From Lachnospiraceae bacterium UBA4260 (GTDB taxonomy: Bacteria; Bacillota; Clostridia; Lachnospirales; Lachnospiraceae), in NCBI GenBank assembly GCA_002395235.1, contig DGWK01000040.1:1-22059 (forward strand): a stretch of 22,059 nucleotides of DNA. The letters run 5' to 3'. Both the position numbers and the translations under genes were made by a program. The notes below the pieces were generated by a model. It ran no database searches and was not told the origin of the DNA. It saw only the letters and a list, made by a program, of their open reading frames with translations. Shown in pieces: positions 6,852-14,162 of the stretch; the stretch's first letter is position 1, and every line of letters begins with the position of its first letter.

Positions 6852-7877
6852 TCATTCGGCGATTCTGTTGATGTCTTTTACCGTACTTCCCTTGTAGAGT
6901 TCTCCCTCCACAACGATCGGACGAATGATCGTGGACCTGGGGTGTTCGATCAGCTTGATCAGATTCTCAGCCGCCTGCCTTCCGATCGATTCCGTATCCT
7001 GGCGGATCGTCGTGAGCTTCGGCTCGATGTGCCTTCCGATCCGTATTCCGTCATACCCTGCGACGGATATGTCTTCCGGTACCCGGAGGCCTCTCTCCCG
7101 GATCGCGTTGATTCCGCCGAAGCCGGCGAAGTCGTCCGGATAGAGAATGCAGGTCGGCGGATCGCTCAAGTCCAGCAGCTCCATCGTTCTGTGGTAGGTT
7201 CCTTCCGTATCCCTGTAATCCGCTCTCTTGATGTAGTCCTCCGGGACTTCGATTCCGAGCTGTGTACAGGTCGTATAGAAGGAAGAGATCCTCGCCTGTG
7301 TTACGGAAGTATCGTTTCCGTGGATATAAGCGATCTTTCTGTGCCCCATCTCGTAGACGTAAGTGACAAGGTCTCTCATTCCCTTTACGTTGTCCGAGAT
7401 CACCGCGATCCTGTTGTTGAAAATGTAGTCGATCGTCACGACCGGGATGCTGCTGTCGACCAGTTCGATCACTTCCGGATCCCTGAAATCGATACAGGCT
7501 ATTGCCACGCCGTCCAGTCCTCTGTATCTGGCTCTTTCCAAATAGGTCATTGAACCGCTGTGGGTCTTGCTGCAGTTGACCAATGTCAGATCATAGTCCC
7601 TGAGCTCTATCGTTCTCTTGAAACTGTCCAGCACATTTGCGAAGAAGTCATGGGTCAGGCCGCTCTGGGCCTCGTCCACAAAAAGGACTCCTATATTATG
7701 TGACCGGTTCGTCTTAAGAGCTTTCGCGGCCGAGTTAGGAAAATATCCAAGCTCCTTGGCTTTCTTCCTGACCATTTCCTTTGTCTTGGCACTGACGTCG
7801 TGCTGGTCATTCAGCGCTTTGCTCACCGTCGCTATTGAGACATTGCAGGCAGCAGCCAGGTCTTTCATCGAAACCAT
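6852..7877 (-). CDS. LacI/GalR-family transcriptional regulator
   Basis: This 341-residue regulator has the usual length and layout. An N-terminal helix-turn-helix (residues 3-24: MKDLAAACNVSIATVSKALN) is followed by the hinge helix near residue 48 (PNSAAKALKT), then a periplasmic-binding-protein-like sugar sensor domain (HNIGVLFVDE to the C-terminus, with YDGIRIGRHIEPKLTTIRQD). GGAGG lies 5 nt before ATG 7877; a second Met at residue 4 is too far from it. It sits between the transporter genes it probably controls and the divergent cellobiose phosphorylase. Inverted repeats with CG-centred, A/T-flanked symmetry typical of LacI operators lie in the divergent region, so it probably also controls itself. 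The effector is probably the imported sugar or a derivative (inference). Confidence 0.95.
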   Translation of the reverse strand: MVSMKDLAAACNVSIATVSKALNDQHDVSAKTKEMVRKKAKELGYFPNSAAKALKTNRSHNIGVLFVDEAQSGLTHDFFANVLDSFKRTIELRDYDLTLVNCSKTHSGSMTYLERARYRGLDGVAIACIDFRDPEVIELVDSSIPVVTIDYIFNNRIAVISDNVKGMRDLVTYVYEMGHRKIAYIHGNDTSVTQARISSFYTTCTQLGIEVPEDYIKRADYRDTEGTYHRTMELLDLSDPPTCILYPDDFAGFGGINAIRERGLRVPEDISVAGYDGIRIGRHIEPKLTTIRQDTESIGRQAAENLIKLIEHPRSTIIRPIVVEGELYKGSTVKDINRIAE

Positions 7878-7928
7878 TTCCGCCTCCTGTCTATCTTAAA
7901 AAGTCTCGTCTGTTTTTCGAAGCGAATT

Positions 7929-7950
7929 CGTTTAAATTTCTTAAACGTTT
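7929..7950. promoter_or_regulatory. Probable LacI-type operator, regulator-proximal
   Basis: CGTTTAA (7929-7935) and TTAAACG (7941-7947) are perfect inverted arms around ATTTC. They run into AAACGTTT (7943-7950), itself a palindrome. Another near-palindrome, AAGCGAATTCGTTT (7920-7933), overlaps on the left. The cluster lies 52-73 bp before the regulator's start codon, a position suited to autoregulation. Confidence 0.55.
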
Positions 7951-8105
7951 TTGTAGTTATACTGTATATCTGTTTTCCACATTTTTCAAGACAATTTTGA
8001 CTCTTTTTGGGTCATATTCACAAAATTGTGATAAATATACAAATCCTGCAGTCTCAATTTGTTCGAAATTCACATCCATTTCGTCCCTTTTGTCTAATTT
8101 ATTCT

Positions 8106-8115
8106 AAAACGTTTT
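8106..8115. promoter_or_regulatory. Probable LacI-type operator, phosphorylase-proximal
   Basis: AAAACGTTTT is a perfect 10-bp palindrome with the central CG typical of LacI-family sites and resembles the AAACGTTT core at 7943. It is centred about 60 bp before the predicted phosphorylase transcription start, upstream of the -35. That position would suit activation or looping with the other operator better than simple blocking. Confidence 0.5.
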
Positions 8116-8137
8116 CGTTTTTTAGCCATTGTTACGA

Positions 8138-8166
8138 TTGTGCTTGCTTTTTACTAAAACTATAAT
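8138..8166 (+). promoter_or_regulatory. Predicted promoter of cellobiose phosphorylase
   Basis: An exact TATAAT (8161-8166) is preceded by a 17-bp spacer and a weak -35, TTGTGC (8138-8143, 3 of 6 consensus bases). The weak -35 suggests dependence on an activator or strong control. Confidence 0.5.
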
Positions 8167-8218
8167 AAAAACATGTAAGTTTATCGTTACTTAACACTTC
8201 GAAAAAATGGAGGGTATT

Positions 8219-10729
8219 ATGAAATTCGGCTATTTCGATGACTCTAACAGGGAGTACGTCATCACAACTCCCAAGACTCCTCTTCCCTGGATCAACTACC
8301 TTGGAAACCAGGACTTCTTCACACTCATTTCCAATACCTGCGGCGGTTATTCCTTTTATAAAGATGCCAGGCTGCTGAGGATCACGCGATACAGATATAA
8401 CGATGTTCCCTACGACGGAAACGGAAAGTACATATATATAAAGGATGGAGATACCGTCTGGAACCCCGCCTGGCAGCCTTCCAAGACCGATCTGGACAGC
8501 TACGAGTGCAGACACGGCATGGGATACTCCAAATTCAGTTCCTCCAAGAACGGCGTCCGTGTAAACCAGCTCAACTTCGTCCCTATGGGCGATACCTGCG
8601 AGGTCATTCTCCTGGATATTAAGAACGAGTCGGACAGCGAGAAAAAGCTCAAAGTATTTCCTTATGTAGAGTGGTGCCTCTGGGACGCGGACGACGACCA
8701 GAAGAACTTCCAACGAAACCTTTCGACAGGCGAGGTCGAAATAGAGTCCAATCTCGGTTACGAAATCAGCGGACTTAAGAAACCCGCCTCCACTTCCATC
8801 GATAATTACAGCGAACTCGATTACGCTGCCATTTATCACCGCACTGAGTACAGAGAGCGCCGCAACATGTACGCTGTCTTCTCCGTAAACCGCCCCATCG
8901 ACGGCTTCGACACAGACAGACGCTCCTTCATCGGCGACTACAGAAGCCCTGCTCTTCCCGAAGTGGTCGAGAACGGATCGTGCAAGAACACAGTCGCCAG
9001 CGGCTGGTCTCCCTGCGCCGTCTACGAGCTCGACATCACGCTCGCTCCCGGTGAGAGCACAAGCGTGATCTTCCAGCTCACCTATGTAGAGAATCCTGTG
9101 GAAGAAAAATGGGAGTCCTACGGCGTCATCAACAAGACCCGCGCGCGCGCCATGATCCGCAAATATCATGACCGTGAGAGCGTCATTGCCGCTTACGAGA
9201 CACTGCGCAGCTACTGGGGTGAGCTCCTCTCCAAGTTCCACGTCAAGAGCTCCCGCCCCGAAGTGGACAGAATGGTCAACATCTGGAACCAGTACCAGTG
9301 CATGATCACCTTCAATATGTCCAGAAGCGCTTCCTATTATGAATCCGGCATCGGCAGAGGAATGGGCTTCAGGGATTCCTGCCAGGATCTGCTCGGTTTC
9401 GTACACCTGGTGCCCGAGCGCGCGAGGGAGAGGATCATCGACATCGCGTCCACCCAGTTCCCCGACGGCAGCGCTTATCACCAGTACCAGCCCCTCACCA
9501 AGAAGGGCAACGCCGACATCGGAAGCGGCTTCAACGACGATCCGCTCTGGCTCATCGCGGCAGTCAGCGCTTATATCCGGGAGACCGGCGACGTCACTAT
9601 TTTGGACGAGTCCGTTCCTTTCGATAACGACGTATCCCTGGCGCAGCCCCTCATGGAGCACCTGCGCAGGAGCGTGAACTACACGATCACCCACAAGGGC
9701 CCTCACGGACTTCCTCTGATCGGCCGCGCCGACTGGAACGACTGCCTCAACCTCAACTGCTTCTCCGAGCACTCCGGTGAGTCCTTCCAGACCTCCGGTC
9801 CCAGCGAAGGTCCCGTGGCCGAGTCCGTATTCATCGGCGGCATGTTCGTCAAGTATTCCGAGGAATACGCCGCACTGTGCGATCTTATCGGCCTTCACGA
9901 TGAGGCGGCCGCCATGCGCGTTGAGCGCGACATCATGGAGAAGGCACTGCTCACGGACGGCTGGGACGGCAAGTGGTTTGTCCGCGCCTATGACGCCTAC
10001 AGCCACAAGATCGGTTCTCACGAGTGCGAGGAAGGCCAGATCTACATTGAGCCCCAGGGCTTCTGCGTACTGGCCGGCGTCGGCAAAGAGAGCGGTCAGG
10101 CTCTCCAGGCTCTGGACAGCGTAAAAGAGATCCTCGATTCCAAGTACGGCATCGCTCTTTTGAAGCCCGCTTATACCAGATATCATGTGGAACTCGGTGA
10201 GGTTTCCTCTTATCCTCCGGGATACAAGGAAAACGGCGGCATCTTCTGCCACAACAACCCTTGGGTCTCGATCGCGGAGACCGTCATGGGACGCGGCAAC
10301 AGAGCCTTCGAGATCTACTGGAAGACATGCCCTTCCTGCGTGGAGGAGTTCAGTGAGATCCACAGGACAGAGCCTTATGTCTACTCCCAGATGGTAGCGG
10401 GTCCTGAGGCCCCCAACTTCGGCGAAGGCAAGAACAGCTGGCTGACAGGCACCGCCGCATGGACCTTCACGGATATCTCCCAGTACATTCTGGGCGTCTA
10501 TCCCACTCTGAACGGCCTGAGCATCGATCCCTGCATCCCCGATGATTTCGGCGACTTCGAGCTCATCCGCGCCTACAGAGAAGGCGTTTACAACATCAGC
10601 GTCAAGAACCCGGATCATGTCGAGAAGGGCGTGAAGAAAATGATCGTAGACGGCAAGGAAGTGGACGGACATGTGATCCCTTATGTCAAAGGACAGAAGG
10701 AATACAACGTAGAAGTGATCATGGGATAA
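8219..10729 (+). CDS. Cellobiose phosphorylase (GH94)
   Basis: This 836-residue cytoplasmic enzyme splits cellobiose with phosphate into glucose and alpha-glucose 1-phosphate, sparing one ATP. I chose ATG 8219 (MKFGYFDD) because GGAGGG lies just before it; an in-frame ATG at 8207 would place that site inside the gene. From memory it resembles the clostridial (C. thermocellum) cellobiose phosphorylase along its whole length: YVITTPKTPLPWINYLG at the start, NMSRSASYYESGIGRGMGFRDS near 366-387, the catalytic block GRADWNDCLNLNCF (acidic residues Asp505 and Asp508), PPGYKENGGIFCHNN, and VEVIMG as the last residues. A stretch near residues 178-203 looks like an insert compared with that enzyme. 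The gene is divergent from the regulator and transporter and is the likely first catabolic step for the imported sugar. Its TAA stop lies inside a repeat hairpin. Confidence 0.95.
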   Translation: MKFGYFDDSNREYVITTPKTPLPWINYLGNQDFFTLISNTCGGYSFYKDARLLRITRYRYNDVPYDGNGKYIYIKDGDTVWNPAWQPSKTDLDSYECRHGMGYSKFSSSKNGVRVNQLNFVPMGDTCEVILLDIKNESDSEKKLKVFPYVEWCLWDADDDQKNFQRNLSTGEVEIESNLGYEISGLKKPASTSIDNYSELDYAAIYHRTEYRERRNMYAVFSVNRPIDGFDTDRRSFIGDYRSPALPEVVENGSCKNTVASGWSPCAVYELDITLAPGESTSVIFQLTYVENPVEEKWESYGVINKTRARAMIRKYHDRESVIAAYETLRSYWGELLSKFHVKSSRPEVDRMVNIWNQYQCMITFNMSRSASYYESGIGRGMGFRDSCQDLLGFVHLVPERARERIIDIASTQFPDGSAYHQYQPLTKKGNADIGSGFNDDPLWLIAAVSAYIRETGDVTILDESVPFDNDVSLAQPLMEHLRRSVNYTITHKGPHGLPLIGRADWNDCLNLNCFSEHSGESFQTSGPSEGPVAESVFIGGMFVKYSEEYAALCDLIGLHDEAAAMRVERDIMEKALLTDGWDGKWFVRAYDAYSHKIGSHECEEGQIYIEPQGFCVLAGVGKESGQALQALDSVKEILDSKYGIALLKPAYTRYHVELGEVSSYPPGYKENGGIFCHNNPWVSIAETVMGRGNRAFEIYWKTCPSCVEEFSEIHRTEPYVYSQMVAGPEAPNFGEGKNSWLTGTAAWTFTDISQYILGVYPTLNGLSIDPCIPDDFGDFELIRAYREGVYNISVKNPDHVEKGVKKMIVDGKEVDGHVIPYVKGQKEYNVEVIMG

Positions 10730-10840
10730 CACTGGGGGATGTCCCCCACTGTGTTATCTGATGCACACGCGTGCGGGAAGGTAGATGCTGCCCTTCGGGC
10801 AGCCCGCACGCGGCGCAGCGGCTCGCTCCGCGAGCCTTGA
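10725..10840 (+). repeat. Structured intergenic repeat, full copy 2
   Basis: This is an inverted-orientation partner of 3121-3237. The first hairpin starts at the stop codon of the phosphorylase: GATAACAC-TGGGGGA against TCCCCCA-(CT)-GTGTTATC (10725-10758). Next come the nested stems of CCCGCACGCG and GGGCAGC type, then GGCTCGC-TCC-GCGAGCC. The terminal hairpin differs from copy 1 by paired changes (five G/C pairs here, a G/T and A/T mixture there), which keeps the stem. Confidence 0.9.
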
Positions 10841-10876
10841 ATCCGCATATTTATCGTAAATCATCCTCCTTACGAA

Positions 10877-10909
10877 GAAAGCCCCGGCCATGTGCCGGGG
10901 CTTTCTTTA
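10877..10909. terminator. Bidirectional rho-independent terminator between convergent genes
   Basis: GAAAGCCCCGGC (10877-10888) and GCCGGGGCTTTC (10894-10905) form a perfect 12-bp stem with a 5-nt loop. T-rich sequence follows on the plus strand. It serves the phosphorylase and the convergent pyrophosphatase, whose stop is 11 bp further on. Nothing else is visible between 10841 and 10916. Confidence 0.85.
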
Positions 10910-10916
10910 CTATTTC

Positions 10917-12557
10917 TTATGCATATTTTGTAATTACCTTGGAGATCTTCGGCAGCATCTGCATCTTGCGCGAGACAAGTCCCTCCTGCACGCTGTGCTG
11001 CTCACCGTCGTGGTCCGGATAAGCCTCAAAGAGCCACTTCGCCTTATCTCCCGACGCAAACAGGATCGACTGGTTCTCCAGTGCGGATGTGATGGTGAGT
11101 ATGCCCATATCCGCATTCTTGTTCTTGGTCAGTACATCCAGCGCCTGCTGCATATCTTCCGCCCTGTCTCTGTAAGGCTCGACCTGGGGCACATTGACCT
11201 TGGCCAGCATCAGGCGGACGCCCATGACATCCTCGAATATAATGTCACGGCTCATCAGCTCCTCAAGGGATCCTCCCTCGTCCTCTGTCACGGAGAAGAG
11301 TTCCTCCGAGAACTGGTCGAGATCCAGTCCTGCCAGAGCCGCCAGGATATTGGCCGTCTGTCTGTCCTTGTCCGTCGTCGTGGGCGTCTGAAGGTTCATC
11401 GTGTCGGACAGCAGTCCTCCCAGCATAAGTCCGGCGAGGTTCTCCTCAATCGGGACTTGGTTCTCTCTGAAGATCGTCGCGATGATCGTGCAGGTACTTC
11501 CTACGATCTCATTTCTGAAGCTCACAGGCCTGGAAGTGGAGAAGTCCGTGACTCTGTGATGGTCGATGACCTCCAGCACTCTCGCCTTTTCAATTCCCTT
11601 GACCGACTGGGAGAACTCATTGTGATCTACCAGAATCAGCTGTTTGTCGTTGTAATTGAGGATATGATACCGCATGACATATCCGACGAGATGTTCCGCG
11701 TCGTCAACGACCGGAAACGCCCTGTACTGCGTGCGCGCCATCTTGCGGCTTGCGTCCTCCGCCAGTTCATGCCCGTAGAACTTCATGGGCTTGAGCGTCA
11801 TCATCATTCTCACAGGCGGGGCAAAATACAGATATCTGGACGTATTCATAGCCCCGAACCCGGACAGGATGAGCGTGCAGTGATGCTCCCTGGCAAGCTT
11901 GAGCACACTCTCATCCACGCCCTTTTCCCAGATAATGATGAGCATGCCGGCGCCCTTCTCGATCAGGATCTTCTGCGCCTTCTTGTTGCCGCCCGTGATC
12001 ACGATGCGGTCGGTCACCTCGTAATCTTCCAGGTTGTCCTTGTTCGTCATGGTCAGAATGCTGACCTGGCCGTTCAAATGGCGCTGCTCATCGTCATAGA
12101 TGATCGTGCCGCTTATCGTCTTGGCGATATACTCCGTAGGGGTCTCCCTGAGCATACCGTGGGAGAACCGGGTATCATTGAGAGCGATATTGGCAAAATC
12201 CGATTTGGATACCCAGCCGATCACCCTGTTTTCATCGTCTACGACCGCAAATCCTTCGCGGTCTTCTTTCTTCATGAGCTCGACCGCCTCAAAGATCGTC
12301 GTCTCCGGCGTGATCGCCAGAGGCGCTGCCAGATCCACTTCGTCGAGGCGAACCTGTGCCGTCTCAAGAAGGTGCGGCTTCTTGAATCCGAATCTGTCCA
12401 GAAGATACTGCGATTCCTTGTTGATCTTGCCCAGAACACAGGGAATGGCGTCAAACCCCTGTTCTTTCTTATACTCCGCATAGGCGATCGCAGCAGCCAC
12501 CGAATCCGTATGCGGATTCTTGTGTCCTGTAACATAGATTCTGTTGTCCTGTGCCAT
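10917..12557 (-). CDS. ppaC: Family II (Mn/Co-dependent) inorganic pyrophosphatase with CBS and DRTGG domains
   Basis: This 546-residue enzyme hydrolyses pyrophosphate to two phosphates in the cytosol. The DHH catalytic domain is split by regulatory modules: N-terminal metal motif at residues 11-19, CBS at about 75-125, DRTGG-like at about 130-245, second CBS at about 250-305. The rest of the DHH domain follows with VDHNE (Asp311-His312), VIDHHR (Asp332-His334) and LLSDTMNLQTPTTTDKD (Asp385), then a C-terminal DHHA2 domain ending in VSRKMQMLP, the phosphate-binding S-R-K. Family members with this layout are inhibited or activated by adenine nucleotides, often including Ap4A. Oddly, the first motif reads GHKNPHTDS, where the usual GHxNPDxDS has Asp in place of His16. 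GGGAGG lies 8 nt before ATG 12557. The gene is monocistronic, divergent from the sulfhydrylase. Confidence 0.93.
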   Translation of the reverse strand: MAQDNRIYVTGHKNPHTDSVAAAIAYAEYKKEQGFDAIPCVLGKINKESQYLLDRFGFKKPHLLETAQVRLDEVDLAAPLAITPETTIFEAVELMKKEDREGFAVVDDENRVIGWVSKSDFANIALNDTRFSHGMLRETPTEYIAKTISGTIIYDDEQRHLNGQVSILTMTNKDNLEDYEVTDRIVITGGNKKAQKILIEKGAGMLIIIWEKGVDESVLKLAREHHCTLILSGFGAMNTSRYLYFAPPVRMMMTLKPMKFYGHELAEDASRKMARTQYRAFPVVDDAEHLVGYVMRYHILNYNDKQLILVDHNEFSQSVKGIEKARVLEVIDHHRVTDFSTSRPVSFRNEIVGSTCTIIATIFRENQVPIEENLAGLMLGGLLSDTMNLQTPTTTDKDRQTANILAALAGLDLDQFSEELFSVTEDEGGSLEELMSRDIIFEDVMGVRLMLAKVNVPQVEPYRDRAEDMQQALDVLTKNKNADMGILTITSALENQSILFASGDKAKWLFEAYPDHDGEQHSVQEGLVSRKMQMLPKISKVITKYA

Positions 12558-12654
12558 ATATCTGACCTCCCTGTTGGTTCAAGTGTTTTCCCGATCGAGC
12601 CATGCGTTCACATAGTAGGCTCTACAAACTTATGATAGCATGTCCAAATTGTGT

Positions 12655-12683
12655 TTGCCATACGCTTCAACTTCTTTTAATAT
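12655..12683 (+). promoter_or_regulatory. Predicted promoter of the O-acetylhomoserine sulfhydrylase gene
   Basis: TTGCCA (12655-12660), a 17-bp spacer and TAATAT (12678-12683; 4 of 6 consensus bases) precede the gene by about 70 bp. I looked for a SAM riboswitch or T-box in 12690-12760 and saw none. I could not fix a promoter for the divergent pyrophosphatase gene. Confidence 0.45.
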
Positions 12684-12760
12684 GTAAGGGATAAATAATC
12701 AGCGCCCGGGAGCAGCCGAAAAGGAGGCAGGGCCTGAAAATAAGCAGCGGAGGTAGAAAA

Positions 12761-14029
12761 ATGGAAAGAGAAACTATGTGCATCCAGGCCGGCTATACGC
12801 CGAAAAACGGTGAGTCCAGGATGATCCCGATCATCCAGAGCACAACTTTTAAATATGATACCAGCGAGGACATGGGCAAGCTGTTCGACCTGGAGGCATC
12901 CGGATACTTTTACACCCGTCTTCAGAATCCCACCAATGACATGGTCGCGGCCAAGATCACGGCTCTTGAGGGAGGCACTGCAGGAATGCTCACCTCTTCC
13001 GGCCAGGCTGCCAACTTTTTCAGCGTGTTCAATATCGCCACCTGCGGAGATCACGTCGTCTGTGCTTCCACCATCTACGGAGGCACCTTCAACCTCTTCA
13101 ACGTGACTATGCGCAAGATGGGAATTGACTTCACCTTTATCGATCCCGACTGCTCTGACGAAGAACTCGAGAACGCTTTCAAGCCTAATACCAAGGCCGT
13201 TTTTGGCGAGACGATCGCCAACCCTGCCCTGGTCGTCTTCGATATCGAGAGATTTGCCAAGGCAGCGCACGCCCACGGCGTTCCGCTCATTGTCGACAAC
13301 ACCTTTGCGACGCCCATCAACTGCCGTCCCTTCGAGTGGGGCGCTGATATCGTCACGCATTCCACGACCAAATACATGGACGGACATGACGCGGCCGTAG
13401 GCGGCGCGATCATCGACGGCGGAAAGTTCGACTGGATGGCTCACGCGGACAAGTTCCCGGGCCTCACCACTCCCGACGATTCCTATCACGGGATCACCTA
13501 TGCCGAGAAATTCGGAATGGGCGGCGCTTTCATCACCAAGTGCACGGCTCAGCTCATGAGAGACTTCGGCTCGATCCAGGCTCCCATGAACGCTTTCTTC
13601 CTCAATCTCGGCCTCGAGTCCCTGGCTGTCCGCATGCCCAGGCACTGCGAGAACGCCCTGAAAGTCGCTCAGTTCCTCAAGGACCACGAAAAGATCGCCT
13701 GGATCACATACCCCGGCCTTCCCGGCGACAAGTACTATGAGCGCGCACAGAAATATATGCCTAACGGCACCTGCGGCGTCATCTCCTTCGGCATCAAGGG
13801 CGGACGCGCCGCCGCCGAGGAGTTCATGAAGCACCTCAAAGTCGCCATGATCGCCACCCACGTAGCCGACGCGCACACTTGCGTCCTTCATCCCGCGAAC
13901 TCCACGCACCGCCAGCTCACCGACGAAGAGCTGATCGCGGGCGGCGTCGGACCGGACCTGATCCGTCTCTCCGTCGGCCTGGAGAACGTAAACGACATCA
14001 TCGCGGATCTCGAGCAGGCGCTCGGCTGA
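12761..14029 (+). CDS. metY: O-acetylhomoserine sulfhydrylase/aminocarboxypropyltransferase (PLP enzyme)
   Basis: This 422-residue cytosolic enzyme of the Cys/Met metabolism PLP family probably makes homocysteine from O-acetylhomoserine and sulfide for methionine synthesis. Visible motifs: YTRLQNPT (Tyr51, Arg53, binding PLP phosphate of the neighbouring subunit), SSGQAA at 79-84, Tyr106 in STIYGGT stacking on the cofactor, Asp179 in IVDNTFATP, the Schiff-base Lys204 in HSTTKYMDGH, and the C-terminal RLSVGLEN. The length of about 420 residues, with the insert around 210-260, fits the sulfhydrylase group better than the shorter cystathionine synthases and lyases. Methionine gamma-lyase remains an alternative. 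GGAGG precedes ATG 12761. It is monocistronic, with a strong terminator after it. Confidence 0.93.
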   Translation: MERETMCIQAGYTPKNGESRMIPIIQSTTFKYDTSEDMGKLFDLEASGYFYTRLQNPTNDMVAAKITALEGGTAGMLTSSGQAANFFSVFNIATCGDHVVCASTIYGGTFNLFNVTMRKMGIDFTFIDPDCSDEELENAFKPNTKAVFGETIANPALVVFDIERFAKAAHAHGVPLIVDNTFATPINCRPFEWGADIVTHSTTKYMDGHDAAVGGAIIDGGKFDWMAHADKFPGLTTPDDSYHGITYAEKFGMGGAFITKCTAQLMRDFGSIQAPMNAFFLNLGLESLAVRMPRHCENALKVAQFLKDHEKIAWITYPGLPGDKYYERAQKYMPNGTCGVISFGIKGGRAAAEEFMKHLKVAMIATHVADAHTCVLHPANSTHRQLTDEELIAGGVGPDLIRLSVGLENVNDIIADLEQALG

Positions 14030-14042
14030 ATTGCGTAAAAAA

Positions 14043-14098
14043 GACGGTTCCTCCGACACATTCTCATTCCGAAATGTGTCAGAAGAACCGTCCTTTTT
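14043..14098. terminator. Large two-part hairpin terminator after metY
   Basis: The outer stem GACGGTTC/GAACCGTC (14043-14050 with 14085-14092) encloses an inner stem GACACATT/AATGTGTC (14055-14062 with 14073-14080). CTTTTT follows and an A-tract precedes it, so it can act in both directions between these convergent genes. Confidence 0.8.
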
Positions 14099-14121
14099 GT
14101 CACTATCATTTGTCACTCTTT

Positions 14122-14145
14122 TCAAGGCCCGCTCAGCGCGCCGCT
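14122..14145 (-). repeat. Degenerate partial copy of the intergenic repeat
   Basis: TCAAGGCCCGC...AGCGCGCCGCTG matches the start of the full repeats (TCAAGGCTCGC...AGCGAGCCGCTG) with about four mismatches over 24 bp. It stands shortly after the stop of the phosphoesterase gene (14163), in the same orientation relative to that gene as the full copies have to theirs. Confidence 0.55.
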
Positions 14146-14162
14146 GTCCGCAGAGGCCGGGA

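Larger units (their letters stand above)
7878..8218. other. 341-bp divergent control region between lacI-type gene and cellobiose phosphorylase
   Basis: There is no credible gene here. The region is far more AT-rich than its neighbours. It holds two probable LacI-type operators (7929-7950 and 8106-8115), a -10 element for the phosphorylase and the leaders of both genes. Between 7950 and 8100 I see only AT-rich sequence. Confidence 0.8.

Noticed and set aside
6841..6862. Inverted repeat overlapping the stop codon of the LacI-type gene
   Set aside because: The arms have one mismatch, almost no loop and no U-tract, so a terminator call is not justified.
8132..10732. An 866-codon open frame antisense to the whole cellobiose phosphorylase gene
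   Set aside because: The plus-strand frame matches a known family end to end. The antisense frame arises from codon bias and has no family blocks, plausible ribosome binding site or domain pattern.
12684..12760. SAM riboswitch or T-box before the sulfhydrylase gene
   Set aside because: The leader is short and shows neither the S-box core nor a T-box sequence.
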